Positions 8,748 through 18,011 of a stretch of DNA of 64,000 nt are shown here, one piece after another. The notes below the pieces were generated by a model. That model saw nothing but the letters and a program-made list of their open reading frames with translations. It did not search any database and was not told where the DNA came from. Position 1 is the first letter of the stretch. The number at the start of each line of letters is the position of its first letter. The position numbers were made by a program, and so were the translations under genes. The stretch comes from Stieleria mannarensis (GTDB lineage Bacteria > Planctomycetota > Planctomycetia > Pirellulales > Pirellulaceae), in the NCBI RefSeq assembly GCF_014154935.1, contig NZ_JACEHH010000017.1:108717-172716 (forward strand). The letters are read 5' to 3'.

Positions 8748-9458
8748 TCACCGTGTCTGTTGCAGGGCCTTTCGGACCTCGCATTTGGCCGCTTCGCCGA
8801 GCGTGCTTTGTTGCAGTTGTTGCTCGATCTCCGCCGCGGTGCCTCGCAATCGGATTGGAGTGTCGGCCAACTCCGGTAGCGACATTTCGATCGCGATTTG
8901 ATTGCCCGCACGACTGATCGAAACGGCGCGACTGCCTGAACCGGAACTGATCGCCGACGCGCTGGCACTGGTTCCGGCCGGTGGGTTGCCCGGCATTGGG
9001 GGGCCGAACATTCGGTCAAAGAACCTGTGTTCCATCGCGGCGGCGGGATGCAGCACGCGAGTCCGACCACGACGCAACACGACGATCGGGAATGAGGGGT
9101 CGGGAGTGTCCAGTGAATCGCCGGCCAAGACGGTTCGTCCGCCGGCTTCCAGCAGGATGTCGCCGCCGCGGAGTCCGGCTTTGGCGGCAGCCGACTCCGC
9201 TGCGACGGATTCGATCAACACGCCGCGTTGCCGGCCGAGGATCGGCAGATGCAAACGTAGCAGGGGCGGGACGGGTTTGAGCGTCAACTCGCCTGGGGGC
9301 TCGGTGGCCGACGCCGGCACATCGGCCGTCGGAGGCACATCGGCCGTCGGAGGCACATCGGCCCTTGGCGGCACATTGGCCCTTGGTGGCACTTGGGCGA
9401 AGACGGCGAGCGAAAGGAGGAGCGTTGCGGCGGTGCCGGTGATGAATCGAACGGGCAT
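8748..9458 (-). CDS. Secreted PDZ-domain protein
   Basis: I start at ATG 9458 (AGGA 8 nt upstream), which gives 236 residues beginning with a signal peptide MPVRFITGTAATLLLSLAVFAQ-like in layout; the longer reading frame to 9515 adds an unsupported N-terminus. After cleavage comes a short tandem PP-x-A-D-V repeat (four copies). A single PDZ domain follows with GVLIESVAAESAAAKAG and LRGGDILLEAGG, which normally binds C-terminal peptides. The last 90 residues have no recognised domain. No protease domain is attached, so this is not a DegP-type enzyme. It lies between the two Gly-rich secreted proteins on the same strand. Confidence 0.82.
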   Translation of the reverse strand: MPVRFITGTAATLLLSLAVFAQVPPRANVPPRADVPPTADVPPTADVPASATEPPGELTLKPVPPLLRLHLPILGRQRGVLIESVAAESAAAKAGLRGGDILLEAGGRTVLAGDSLDTPDPSFPIVVLRRGRTRVLHPAAAMEHRFFDRMFGPPMPGNPPAGTSASASAISSGSGSRAVSISRAGNQIAIEMSLPELADTPIRLRGTAAEIEQQLQQSTLGEAAKCEVRKALQQTR

Positions 9459-9513
9459 GGGATTGATCCTAAAGCTGGAGAGGCGGATTGGAAACGATCG
9501 GAATGGCAAACGC

Positions 9514-9542
9514 AAAAAGCCCCCGACGGTGGTCAGGGGCTT
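9514..9542 (-). terminator. Intrinsic terminator after the gene at 9562-10176
   Basis: On the minus strand the stem AAGCCCC/GGGGCTT runs into a short T stretch, 20 nt past the stop codon at 9562. Confidence 0.75.
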
Positions 9543-9561
9543 GGTCGCGGGTGAACTTGGC

Positions 9562-10176
9562 TTAGCGGCCGAACATTCGGATCCCGCCGCTGCGGATGAC
9601 GCGATTGGTCATCGTGCGTCCTCGCGAGGAGGCGGGTTGTGAGTAGGCCGGTTGGCTGTAAGTCGGTTGCGGCTGATAGACCTGCCCGCCCCACTGCCGG
9701 GTATGGCTTTTGGAGTAGGCTTTGGTGTGTTGTCCGTATCCGGTCGAGTGGCTGCCGCCGTAGACTTTTCCGCCCGAGGTGGTGCCGGTGTGTCCGCCGC
9801 TGATCACGCGTCGGTTGCCGCCCTGGGAGACGACTCCACCGTGGCTGACGTGGGCTCCGCCGCGTCCGATGTTCAATTGCACGTTATGGGCCGCCCCACC
9901 TTGGCCGGCACCGACACCGATCGAGTTGCTCAGGGCGATGCCGTTGGGGCCGGCACCGAGGGCGAATCCGTGGCCGAAATCGACGCCGTTTTTCGAACTG
10001 CTACGGGTTTTCGCGATTTGGATCATTCCCGATGCGTTGGCTCCCGCTCCGGCTTTGCCGCGGGCGATGTCGACCCAGGATCCGGCCGATTGGGCGGAGA
10101 CGGTGGCGGGCGAGCAAGCCAGAGCGGCGGTCAGCAGGGCGGCGGCAGCGACGGTCAGCAGGGTGGAGCGTTTCAT
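9562..10176 (-). CDS. Secreted Gly-rich low-complexity protein
   Basis: A 204-residue protein with a Sec signal (MKRSTLLTVAAAALL, cleavage near VSA). The mature part is Gly-, Ala-, Ser- and His-rich, with alternating hydrophobic/small patterns such as GIALSNSIGVGAG, and a Tyr/Pro/Gln-rich segment (YQPQPTYSQPAYSQPA) before a basic tail. The SHGGVVSQGGN segment and overall plan match the protein at 7716-8327. I know of no assigned function for such proteins. A matrix or surface role is only an inference from composition and export. Confidence 0.75.
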   Translation of the reverse strand: MKRSTLLTVAAAALLTAALACSPATVSAQSAGSWVDIARGKAGAGANASGMIQIAKTRSSSKNGVDFGHGFALGAGPNGIALSNSIGVGAGQGGAAHNVQLNIGRGGAHVSHGGVVSQGGNRRVISGGHTGTTSGGKVYGGSHSTGYGQHTKAYSKSHTRQWGGQVYQPQPTYSQPAYSQPASSRGRTMTNRVIRSGGIRMFGR

Positions 10177-10281
10177 GGTTCTTTGGGGGCGTTTGGGGGT
10201 GTTTTAAAGCGAATGAGTTGCCTTTCACACGACCCTGCGAGAGCCCCCGAGAAACCCCTGAAACAAAAACGAGAAAAATGG

Positions 10282-10339
10282 GTGGGATCGGTTTCCAGCC
10301 GGTCACTGGCTGGACTGACAGGCTGGAAGCCTATCCCAC
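10282..10339. repeat. Intergenic inverted repeat (GTGGGAT family)
   Basis: GTGGGAT-C-GGTTTCCAGCC at the left pairs with GGCTGGAAGCC-T-ATCCCAC at the right across about 20 nt. It ends six bases from the kinase stop codon. There is no T tract, so it looks like a REP-type element rather than a terminator. Confidence 0.65.
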
Positions 10340-10344
10340 TGGGG

Positions 10345-13300
10345 TCAGTTTTCCGGGCTGCTTTGGCACGCCAAGTCATCGATCCACAGTGTGCCGGGGC
10401 CGCCGGCGACGATTTCGATCCGGACCGGGGCGATCGTGCCGGGGGCGATGGGTTGCCCGTCGGCGGTTTGCGTCACCCGCAGCGATCCGGCGACCCTGCG
10501 CCACGGATACGTCCCGGCATCGAATTCCATCAACGTCTCGCCGCCGGGACCCAGGATTCGCATCGCACCGGTGGCGACCTGTTCGGCTTTGACCCAGCAT
10601 GACAGCGAGTACTGCCGGCCGGCGACGACGGAAAACTCCTGCCCGGTTCTTCCCGAGGCAGCGGCGTCTGACGAGGGCTGATCAACAGCGGAGCCTTCGA
10701 TTCGCAGCGAGTGGTTTCCCGTCTGGGCTTGGCCGGAGATCTGCGCGGAGCAATGGAAGCCGGGAGTGGTTTCCCACGGTGCCCCGGAATCGGAACTCCA
10801 GTAACGCATCGAATCGAGTTCGAAGCCGCCGTTCAAGATCGACGCGGCGGTCACGCGATCGGGTTGGGCTGCCGGCATCACTTCGATCTTGGTTGCCCGC
10901 GGCAGCTTGGCCAGCGACGAGATGAACCCTTTCAACGCATCGACTCGGATCTGGTCGACCGGTTCGGCACGCGTCAATCGATTCAGTTCGGCTGCGATGG
11001 TTCGCACGGTGGATAGCAGATCGCAGGCCGGTTCCACGTCGAGCGCGCGTCGAACGGCGGTTTCCGCAGTGACCAGGTCGTCGGCCAGAGCAGCGGTTCG
11101 GCAGCGTCCCAGTGCGGCGGTGGCTTGGTTTTCTCCCGTCAGCGCCGCGTTCTCGGCGGTTAAGAACATTGCCGCCGCTTCGGCGAACCGGTTTTGCTGT
11201 TCCAGAGACCGCGCCAAACCGAACGAACCGAGCGGATGATCGGGATCGGCGTCGACCACCGCTCGAAAATCCACGCGGGCGGTTTCCGCGGCGCGCTCTC
11301 GCAACAAGATCGTGCCGCGAATGGCCCGCGCGTCGATGTTGTCGCTGTCGGCCGCCAGTGCGGACTCGATCGCCGCCAACGCCTCTTCGGCACGGGCTTG
11401 GTTAAGCCGGACGCCGGCCAAGGCGGTGAAACCGGCGACGCGATCCAAACGCGCGTCCGATTTTGATTTTGCCAATTGTTGCTGCAACCAGTCACCGATT
11501 TCAGCCCGTCCCCGCAAGTCGTCCACGGCGACGAATCGCATGTCAGCGATGTCCCCTAAGGGATAGGTGTCGATGGCGGTTTTGATCCACAGCTGCAGCG
11601 CCCGGTCGACCTGATGGACCTCGGCGTACGCTTGGCCGGCTTGCCATCCGACCCAGGGGGGGTCGTCGTAGGATCGCATCGCGCGCTGTGCGTCCTCCAA
11701 ACTCCACTGCAATCGTTCGGTGACCCGCCGGCGACGTTCGGCGGGGCTGTAACGCTGGTCTCGGGCGATCAAGTCGGCCTGCCAACGATAAATGCTGGAT
11801 CGATCGGCAAAGGCAAAGCATCGCTGCGGCAGTAATGTGATGCATTGGCCGAAGGCGTGCAGCGCCGGTGCGAGGTCTTCCCATTGCAGCTCCTCGCGAC
11901 GCTCGGCGATCAAGTAATGGACTTGCCCGAGCCCCAAGTGGGTGCCGTAGTACTTGGGCCGCAGCGCCGCCGAGCGTGCGAACAGATCACGGGCGGTCAG
12001 CAGCGAATCGTCGCCCTGATAACCACGGAAGACCAATTCGAAACTGGGGTCGATCGCTGCGATCATGCTCAGCACGGCCAGCGAGTGCGCGTCGGCGCCG
12101 TTACGGGTCTGGCCCAAGTCCCGGCCCTGCAAACGCGTTCCCCGGCCCAGTCGCATCATTGCGATCGATCGGTACAGTCGTGTCGACTCCGAGATGCGAA
12201 ACCGATCGATGCGATCGCTGACCACCAATGCGGCCTGGGCTTCGGTCATCCCGGCGTTGGTGGTCAGCAGTCGCCCGGCCGCTCGCAGCATCGCACCCGC
12301 ACCGCCGACGCGCCCTTGGCCGGACAAGCGGACGCCGATCGATTTGACCAACATGGCATCCATCAGCATCAATTGCTGGTAGACGTCCCACTGGAGCCGA
12401 TCGAGTTGTTCGGCCGACAGATCTTCGTCGGGCAGCCCCGTCCACCAATCGGCGCGGTCCCAGATTCCCAATCGTTTCAGTGCGGTCGTGCAAGCCAACA
12501 AGGCCTTGGTGTCGCGGCTGAGCACATTCTGTTGCTCGACGGTTTCGGCGAGTGCATAGAAATCGACGAGGGCATTAAGACGGTCGGCCTTGTGCCCGAT
12601 CCGATCGGCTTGTGCGGACAATCGGGGATCGGATCGCAGACCGGGCAGGGCGTTGCGCAGGACGTCCAGGGCGGAGGAGAATCGGTCACGGGAGACTTCG
12701 ATCTGCGCCAAAGTTTCCGCGGCGTCGGCGGCACTGTTTAGCTCGGCAAGTCGCTGGCGATCCCTGGCTTCCAATTCCAAGCGTTTGGAACGGCGTTCCT
12801 GTTCGGCTTGCAATTTGCGGACGTTGGCCACGTTCCAGAGGATGGACCCCAACACGCCGCCGATGGCCAACAGCACGACGGCCACGGCGAGGGTGCTGGT
12901 GACCGTTCGATGGCGTCGCATCCATCGATTCATCCGCACCGAGATCGAGTCCTTGTGGGCGGAGACGGCTTGATCGGCCATCCAGCGATTGACGTCTTCG
13001 GCGATTTGAACCGGGTCCGCGTATCGGTCCGACGGTTCGGTTGCCATCGCTTTCAAGCAGATCGATTCCAGCGGCGGCGGAATGTCGGGGGCGATCTCGC
13101 GGGGCCGAATCAGGGTTCCGGCGGCGATGCGTTTGAGCAAGCGGGTGATGGAATCATCATGGTGTGGCGGACGACCGGTCAGGATTTGGTAGAGCGTAGC
13201 GCCGAGCAAATAGACGTCGGTCCGCGTGCCGATCGATTCCAGCTTTCCCCGCGCCTGTTCGGGGCTCATGTATTGCGGCGTGCCGACCGTGCCGCCGACG

Positions 13301-14112
13301 CGTGTCGGCGTCGAACCGTCGCCCTTGGCAAGCTCCCGTGCCAGATCGGCCGTCATCGATTCTTCGACCGGTTCGTCCAACAATTTCGCCAGCCCCCAGT
13401 CGACGACCAACGTTTCGCCATACGGACCGACCATGATGTTGGACGGTTTGATGTCTCGGTGCAGGACACGTCGGCTGTGCGCGTATTGGATGGTGTTGCA
13501 AACGTCGACGAACCGCGAAAGCAGATCACGCAACTGCATTCGTTTGACATCGTCGGAATCGGAGTGATTCAGCGGCCGGTGATAACGTTCGATGGTGTCC
13601 TTCATCGTGTCGCCTTCGATGAACCGCATCGCATAATAGGGCTGCCCGTCCGGCAAAGTCCCCATTGCATAGACCGGGACGATCCCCGGGTGTTCCAATC
13701 GACCGGTGACCTTGGCTTCTTGGATGAATCGTTGTTGAGCTTCGTCGCTTTCGGCCCAGCGCGGTTTGATTCGCTTGACCGCCACGTCGCGATCGAGTTG
13801 TCGGTCGTGGGCCAGCAGGACTTCGCCGAGCCCGCCTTGGCGATAGGCGCTCATGATGCGAAACCGATCGGTGTCATCGCCGCTCAATTCAGCGGGCGGA
13901 TCGGTTGCCGGGGCGGGGGTGTCGTTTGCAAACAGATGCGAGCGCAGAAACGCATCGTCTCCGGCTTGCCGATCGGCTTGAATCAACTCCATCACCGCGG
14001 CGCGCAGCGTGGTGTCGTTAGCGCAGCGTTGATCGAGAAAAGATGAAAGTTGCTCCGCAGGCAACTCGACCGCTTCCAGAAAGATGGCTTCGATGGTTTG
14101 GCGGTTGGGCAT
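10345..14112 (-). CDS. Membrane Ser/Thr protein kinase with TPR ectodomain and C-terminal CBM-like module
   Basis: A 1255-residue Hanks-type kinase. Residues 1-60 are a helical leader typical of kinases found beside planctomycete ECF sigma genes. The kinase domain (about 85-380) has a Gly loop RQGGLGEV, K113 in AVKRI, catalytic D220 in HRDIKPSN, a DWG in place of DFG (238-240), and GTPQYMSPEQARG. One membrane segment (about 404-425) is followed by a basic coiled coil, then roughly 600 residues of TPR-like helices (for example AALRPKYYGTHLGLGQVHYL). The end (about 1085-1250) starts NGGFELDSMRYW and resembles CBM4_9-type jelly rolls. The part after the membrane segment should be outside the cytosol. 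Substrate unknown; the sigma factor at 5181-5753 is a candidate by family association. Confidence 0.92.
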   Translation of the reverse strand: MPNRQTIEAIFLEAVELPAEQLSSFLDQRCANDTTLRAAVMELIQADRQAGDDAFLRSHLFANDTPAPATDPPAELSGDDTDRFRIMSAYRQGGLGEVLLAHDRQLDRDVAVKRIKPRWAESDEAQQRFIQEAKVTGRLEHPGIVPVYAMGTLPDGQPYYAMRFIEGDTMKDTIERYHRPLNHSDSDDVKRMQLRDLLSRFVDVCNTIQYAHSRRVLHRDIKPSNIMVGPYGETLVVDWGLAKLLDEPVEESMTADLARELAKGDGSTPTRVGGTVGTPQYMSPEQARGKLESIGTRTDVYLLGATLYQILTGRPPHHDDSITRLLKRIAAGTLIRPREIAPDIPPPLESICLKAMATEPSDRYADPVQIAEDVNRWMADQAVSAHKDSISVRMNRWMRRHRTVTSTLAVAVVLLAIGGVLGSILWNVANVRKLQAEQERRSKRLELEARDRQRLAELNSAADAAETLAQIEVSRDRFSSALDVLRNALPGLRSDPRLSAQADRIGHKADRLNALVDFYALAETVEQQNVLSRDTKALLACTTALKRLGIWDRADWWTGLPDEDLSAEQLDRLQWDVYQQLMLMDAMLVKSIGVRLSGQGRVGGAGAMLRAAGRLLTTNAGMTEAQAALVVSDRIDRFRISESTRLYRSIAMMRLGRGTRLQGRDLGQTRNGADAHSLAVLSMIAAIDPSFELVFRGYQGDDSLLTARDLFARSAALRPKYYGTHLGLGQVHYLIAERREELQWEDLAPALHAFGQCITLLPQRCFAFADRSSIYRWQADLIARDQRYSPAERRRRVTERLQWSLEDAQRAMRSYDDPPWVGWQAGQAYAEVHQVDRALQLWIKTAIDTYPLGDIADMRFVAVDDLRGRAEIGDWLQQQLAKSKSDARLDRVAGFTALAGVRLNQARAEEALAAIESALAADSDNIDARAIRGTILLRERAAETARVDFRAVVDADPDHPLGSFGLARSLEQQNRFAEAAAMFLTAENAALTGENQATAALGRCRTAALADDLVTAETAVRRALDVEPACDLLSTVRTIAAELNRLTRAEPVDQIRVDALKGFISSLAKLPRATKIEVMPAAQPDRVTAASILNGGFELDSMRYWSSDSGAPWETTPGFHCSAQISGQAQTGNHSLRIEGSAVDQPSSDAAASGRTGQEFSVVAGRQYSLSCWVKAEQVATGAMRILGPGGETLMEFDAGTYPWRRVAGSLRVTQTADGQPIAPGTIAPVRIEIVAGGPGTLWIDDLACQSSPEN

Positions 14113-14149
14113 GGAATTGGTCGTGTCAGGTCACATTGCGGGAACGGCC

Positions 14150-14590
14150 GAAACTCTTGGCGAGTTCCGCTACGGGTGGACGGTCAATCAGCGGATCGGT
14201 AGCGGAAGCCGCGGAGGCTTTCGGCAGCCTGCGGCTTTACCGCTTGAGGGGTGCGAAACTCTTGGCGAGTTCCGCTACGGGTGGATGGTCAATCAGCAGA
14301 TCGGTAGCGGAAGCCGCGGAGGCTTTCGCCAGCCTGCGGCTTTACCGCTTGAGGGGTGCGAAACTCTTGGCGAGTTCCGCTACGGGTGGACGGTCAATCA
14401 GCGGATCGGTAGCGGAAGCCGCGGAGGCTTTCGGCAGCCTGCGGCTTTACCGCTAGGGGTGCGAAACTCTTGGCGAGTTCCGCTACCGGTGGATGGTCAA
14501 TCAGCGGATCGGTAGCGGAAGCCGCGGAGGCTTTCGGCAGCCTGCGGCTTTACCGCTAGGGGTGCGAAACTCTTGGCGAGTTCCGCTACG
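14150..14590. repeat. Tandem array of 103-105-bp palindromic repeats (TAGCGGAA family)
   Basis: The word GAAACTCTTGGCGAG recurs at 14150, 14255, 14360, 14463 and 14566, giving four full units of 105, 105, 103 and 103 bp and a partial fifth. Each unit holds two inverted arms. One reads TAGCGGAACTCGCC from the opposite strand (hairpin AACTC-GCCAA-GAGTT). The other is a long palindrome TAGCGGAAGCCGC ... GCGGCTTTACCGCT with inner stem AGGCT/AGCCT. The array fills the gap between the kinase start and the next stop codon, and its last copy provides that TAG stop (14586-14588). Confidence 0.9.
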
Positions 14591-15587
14591 GTGTGGCGAC
14601 GGCGGCCGGTAAATCGGGATGCCATGTCGGTGCGGCCAGTTCCAACATCAGCTTCCATTTCTTTGCCGCGTCCTCCAGGCCCGACTGTTGCACCAGGTTC
14701 AACAGGCAGACCATCGGGGCGGTTTGCAGGGCCATCGGCAACTGTTCGATTTCCGCTTCGATCAAACGTAGATTGGATTTGATGGCCGGCGGAGACTTGG
14801 TGAGGTGCGTCAGCTGTTTGGCAAGCAATGCGATCGTTTTCCGGTCCTGTTGTCCGGCCAAACGCACGAGCGCCGCTTCGGCGGCGCCGCGATACTTTGG
14901 CGAGCGCAGCAGCCAACTGGCCACGACCAACTTGACCGCCAGCGAATCGGAGGCGGCGTGTTTGGCGGCGGTCTGGACGAACGCTTGATCGTCACCGACC
15001 GACCCGGTCCAGTCGATCGGCAGGATTCCCAGAATCATTAGGGGCAGGGGGCGGGCGTCGAGTTGACGGACCAGTTCCAACGCGATGTCGCCGCGGCCGG
15101 ATCGCATCGCTGCTTGGGCGGCCATCATTGACAGCCATTGTTGACGCCACACCGGCGGACGGCTGGAAGCGTCGTGGTCGCTGATGCAGCGGACCAGTGC
15201 GGGCAGCGCGGCGGCAAAGTCGCCTTGATGGAACAAGTCCAACGCGGCGATTTGATCGGCCGGCGCGTCCCTCCACTCGATTGCATTGACACGTGCCGAT
15301 GCGACCCGCGTGGGCGCATTCTGATCGCCGATCAGGATCGAGAGCTGGTCCGCGTCGAACGTGACGATCGTTCCGTCCAGGGTGGTCAGGGGACGCGGGT
15401 ACCAGCGCCGGGGCGAATCGGCGGTTGATGCAAGCGACGGCGACAACCGCACGCGATGCGGCGACGGCGGCGCTGCGGGATCCTGGCCACCAGCCGTTCC
15501 ACCGGCCGCGTGCACGACCGTCAACGCGATCAAGCATGCCGTGAAAACCTGCGGCAACGCTTTGGTGCAAAACCGTGTCCGGATCAC
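14586..15587 (-). CDS. Exported protein of unknown function
   Basis: A 333-residue protein with an N-terminal hydrophobic signal (CLIALTVVHAAGG) followed by a Pro-rich stretch. An early beta-rich segment (TTLDGTIVTFDADQLSILIG) resembles the small beta units planctomycete proteins use before helical regions, and the rest is helical and TPR-like. Its ATG overlaps the stop of the upstream VWA gene by 4 nt (15584-15587), so the two are translationally coupled. Its TAG stop lies inside the palindromic repeat array. I do not recognise the family. Coupling with a VWA protein suggests a shared envelope role. Confidence 0.75.
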   Translation of the reverse strand: MIRTRFCTKALPQVFTACLIALTVVHAAGGTAGGQDPAAPPSPHRVRLSPSLASTADSPRRWYPRPLTTLDGTIVTFDADQLSILIGDQNAPTRVASARVNAIEWRDAPADQIAALDLFHQGDFAAALPALVRCISDHDASSRPPVWRQQWLSMMAAQAAMRSGRGDIALELVRQLDARPLPLMILGILPIDWTGSVGDDQAFVQTAAKHAASDSLAVKLVVASWLLRSPKYRGAAEAALVRLAGQQDRKTIALLAKQLTHLTKSPPAIKSNLRLIEAEIEQLPMALQTAPMVCLLNLVQQSGLEDAAKKWKLMLELAAPTWHPDLPAAVATP

Positions 15588-16642
15588 CGCGCGTTCACCT
15601 CGTCGGTTTGCGGCTGGACCGGTTCCGACCGCAGTTGCCGCACGTCGACGTATTGGTACTGTCCGTTGTTCATCGCGGCCAGCTGTTTCAAAAAACTGTC
15701 CGCCGCGGGGCCGGCGCGGCTGCCGAATTCGATGGCGTGAATCGTCGTGCCGGCCCGCTCGGCGCGGTCCTGGATCACTTGGAGTTCCAGTTGGGACAGC
15801 CGCGGGATGTGGGCGTCGGTCAAAAAGAAGATCACGTCCGGCGATAGTCGCAGCGCCATCAACAAAGCGCCTTTGTGTTTGGTGCCGCCGAAGGCTTGGA
15901 TGGCGTCGATATATCGTTGGGCCCGTTTCAGATGATTCGGCTCGCCGGAGACCATCGTCATCGGCATCCCGGATAACTGAAACGGTTTGACGTTTTCGTT
16001 ATAGAAGATGATCTGAAATTGCTGTTGGGGGGAAAGCGACTGCAGGCTGCGGATCAGTTCGCGTTTGGCGCTGCGTAGCGGCAACCCGCCGAAACCGTTC
16101 ATGCTGTCGCTGCGATCAAACACATAGACGAATCGGGTGCCGCTGCCGGAGACTCCGAAGAGTTTCGCCGTGGCTTGTTGTCCGGTTGAGGGTCGGCTGG
16201 CCGCCTCCGCGGCGTCGCCCAGTGCGTCGCCGTCCAATTTGACATCGCCGGCGATCCCGCTGCCGCTTTCCGGGGCCGGTGTCGATTGCATGGCGGACAG
16301 AATACCCTGCAGGTCGATCGGTGGTGACAGATCTGCCGGTGGGGCGGCGGCGGCCGACTCGCTGGCCGAATCGGTGGCGTCGTCCTGGACCGTTTCGAGG
16401 GACTCCGCGGTGACTTCGTCGTAGCGGTCTCGATCGGGTAACCGATGGACCACCGCGATGCCGATCTGGCGGTCAATGGCTTCCCCGGTGCCCTTAGGAG
16501 CCGATGATGCGACCCAGGCGATCAGAATCAGCAACACCACGTGCAAGGCCAGGGACAACAGCAAGGGCGGTGTCCGATGGGGCGGGACTTCCGGGCTGAC
16601 GGTTGGCTCCGGTCGATCGTTTCGGGGTGGTGTGACGTTCAA
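15584..16642 (-). CDS. Membrane-anchored von Willebrand factor A (VWA) domain protein
   Basis: 352 residues: a Pro-rich cytosolic start, one membrane segment (about 26-47, LLLSLALHVVLLILIAWVASS), an acidic and Ala-rich linker (80-165), then a VWA domain. The MIDAS motif D-x-S-x-S is intact at 176-180 in VFDRSDSMNG, and VIFFLTDAHIP supplies the later strand with its Asp. VWA domains bind metal and mediate protein contacts. The topology puts the domain outside the membrane. It is the first gene of a pair with 14586-15587 (4-nt overlap). Confidence 0.85.
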   Translation of the reverse strand: MNVTPPRNDRPEPTVSPEVPPHRTPPLLLSLALHVVLLILIAWVASSAPKGTGEAIDRQIGIAVVHRLPDRDRYDEVTAESLETVQDDATDSASESAAAAPPADLSPPIDLQGILSAMQSTPAPESGSGIAGDVKLDGDALGDAAEAASRPSTGQQATAKLFGVSGSGTRFVYVFDRSDSMNGFGGLPLRSAKRELIRSLQSLSPQQQFQIIFYNENVKPFQLSGMPMTMVSGEPNHLKRAQRYIDAIQAFGGTKHKGALLMALRLSPDVIFFLTDAHIPRLSQLELQVIQDRAERAGTTIHAIEFGSRAGPAADSFLKQLAAMNNGQYQYVDVRQLRSEPVQPQTDEVNAR

Positions 16643-16826
16643 GAAGCGGTGTTTCGCGAGATCCGAGACAATTCCGCGGCCAGAATGCCGACTTGCGGTT
16701 CTCAGCAGGGTCTGTCCAAACTACGTTATCGGATCACTATTGTAACGACTTCACGCCGGCGCCGACGTCTCCGAATTGTCTGGACTGACGGCTTACCCGC
16801 CCCTTATTCCATATTGGAGTAGATCT

Positions 16827-18011
16827 GTGAGCCAAGCTCGTTTTTTGTTTACCAGCGAATCGGTCAGCATGGGCCACCCCGATAAGTTGGCCGATCGAAT
16901 TTCTGATGCCATCTTGGACGCCCTGTTTACCGAAGATCCCAACAGTCGCGTCGCTTGCGAAACGATGGTGACGACCGGCGTTGCCATCGTCGCCGGTGAG
17001 ATTTCCACCCAGGCCAAGGTCAATTATGCCGATGTCGTTCGGCAAACGATCAACGAAGTCGGCTACACCGATGACCAGATGGGGATTTGCGGCGACACCT
17101 GTGCCGTGATGGTCTCGCTGGATACCCAAAGCCCCGACATCGCACAGGGTGTCGATTCGGACAGCGCCAGCGGCAAAGAAGTCGGTGCCGGCGACCAGGG
17201 GTTGATGTTCGGCTATGCCTGCAAGGACACGCCGGAATTGATGCCGCTGCCGATCGCGCTGTCGCACCGCATCATCAACCGGATCACCGAAGCCCGATTC
17301 AACAAGGAAGTCAGCTGGTTGCGGCCGGACAACAAGGCCCAGGTGACGGTCGAGTACGAAGGAAACACGCCGGTTCGGATCGATACCGTCGTCGTCAGTG
17401 CCCAGCACGATCCCGACGTCACCAACGACGAAATCAAAACGTTCATCATCGAAAACGTGATCAAGCCGTCGTTGCCCGAGGGATTGGACAAGGGTGACAT
17501 CAAGTACCACATCAACCCGACCGGCAAATTTGTCGTCGGTGGTCCCCACGGTGACTGTGGCCTGACCGGACGCAAGATCATCGTCGATACCTACGGCGGC
17601 TGGGGACGGCACGGCGGGGGGGCGTTCAGCGGCAAGGATCCGACAAAGGTCGACCGCAGTGCCGCGTACATGGCCCGCTACGTCGCCAAGAACATCGTTG
17701 CATCCGGGTTGGCCGAGCGCTGCGAAGTCCAGTTGGCCTATGCGATCGGTGTTACCGAGCCCGTCAGCGTGCACGTCGACACCGAAGGGACCGGAACGAT
17801 CTCCGACGAACGACTGTGCGAACTCGTCCGCGAGCATTTCCCGCTCACCCCGGCCGGAATCATCGAGCACCTGAAACTGCGTCGCCCCGTTTTCAAAGTC
17901 ACCACTGCCGGCGGTCACTTCGGACGCGAAGGCGACACGTTTACGTGGGAAAAGACCGACAAGGCAGAAGCCTTGGCCGCTGCATCAAAGCTGGCCGCCG
18001 CGGCACAGTAG
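16827..18011 (+). CDS. metK: S-adenosylmethionine synthase
   Basis: Makes S-adenosylmethionine from methionine and ATP. I choose GTG 16827 because GGAG sits 10 nt upstream and the product then begins at the usual position, just before [13 protein letters not shown]; upstream in-frame codons lack support. At 394 residues it has standard length. The ATP-binding [12 protein letters not shown], the phosphate-binding Gly-rich loop around [16 protein letters not shown] and the K+ and Mg2+ site residues of the family are readable. I see no SAM riboswitch in the 183 bases before it. It is followed by a 469-bp gap of repeats. Confidence 0.96.
   Translation: MSQARFLFTSESVSMGHPDKLADRISDAILDALFTEDPNSRVACETMVTTGVAIVAGEISTQAKVNYADVVRQTINEVGYTDDQMGICGDTCAVMVSLDTQSPDIAQGVDSDSASGKEVGAGDQGLMFGYACKDTPELMPLPIALSHRIINRITEARFNKEVSWLRPDNKAQVTVEYEGNTPVRIDTVVVSAQHDPDVTNDEIKTFIIENVIKPSLPEGLDKGDIKYHINPTGKFVVGGPHGDCGLTGRKIIVDTYGGWGRHGGGAFSGKDPTKVDRSAAYMARYVAKNIVASGLAERCEVQLAYAIGVTEPVSVHVDTEGTGTISDERLCELVREHFPLTPAGIIEHLKLRRPVFKVTTAGGHFGREGDTFTWEKTDKAEALAAASKLAAAAQ

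Noticed and set aside
14043..14515. Plus-strand frames across the tandem repeats encoding a repeat peptide
   Set aside because: Two frames are open at once with repeated Gly/Ser/Arg words, which simply reflects repeats of 105 bp (a multiple of three). There is no start signal, and the kinase start is covered.
14150..14590. CRISPR array
   Set aside because: The units are 103-105 bp and nearly identical along their whole length, so there are no unique spacers, and no cas genes are near. The same arms occur singly elsewhere.
16643..16826. SAM riboswitch before metK
   Set aside because: The 183 bases lack the paired helices and conserved cores of known SAM riboswitches, and there is no leader terminator.
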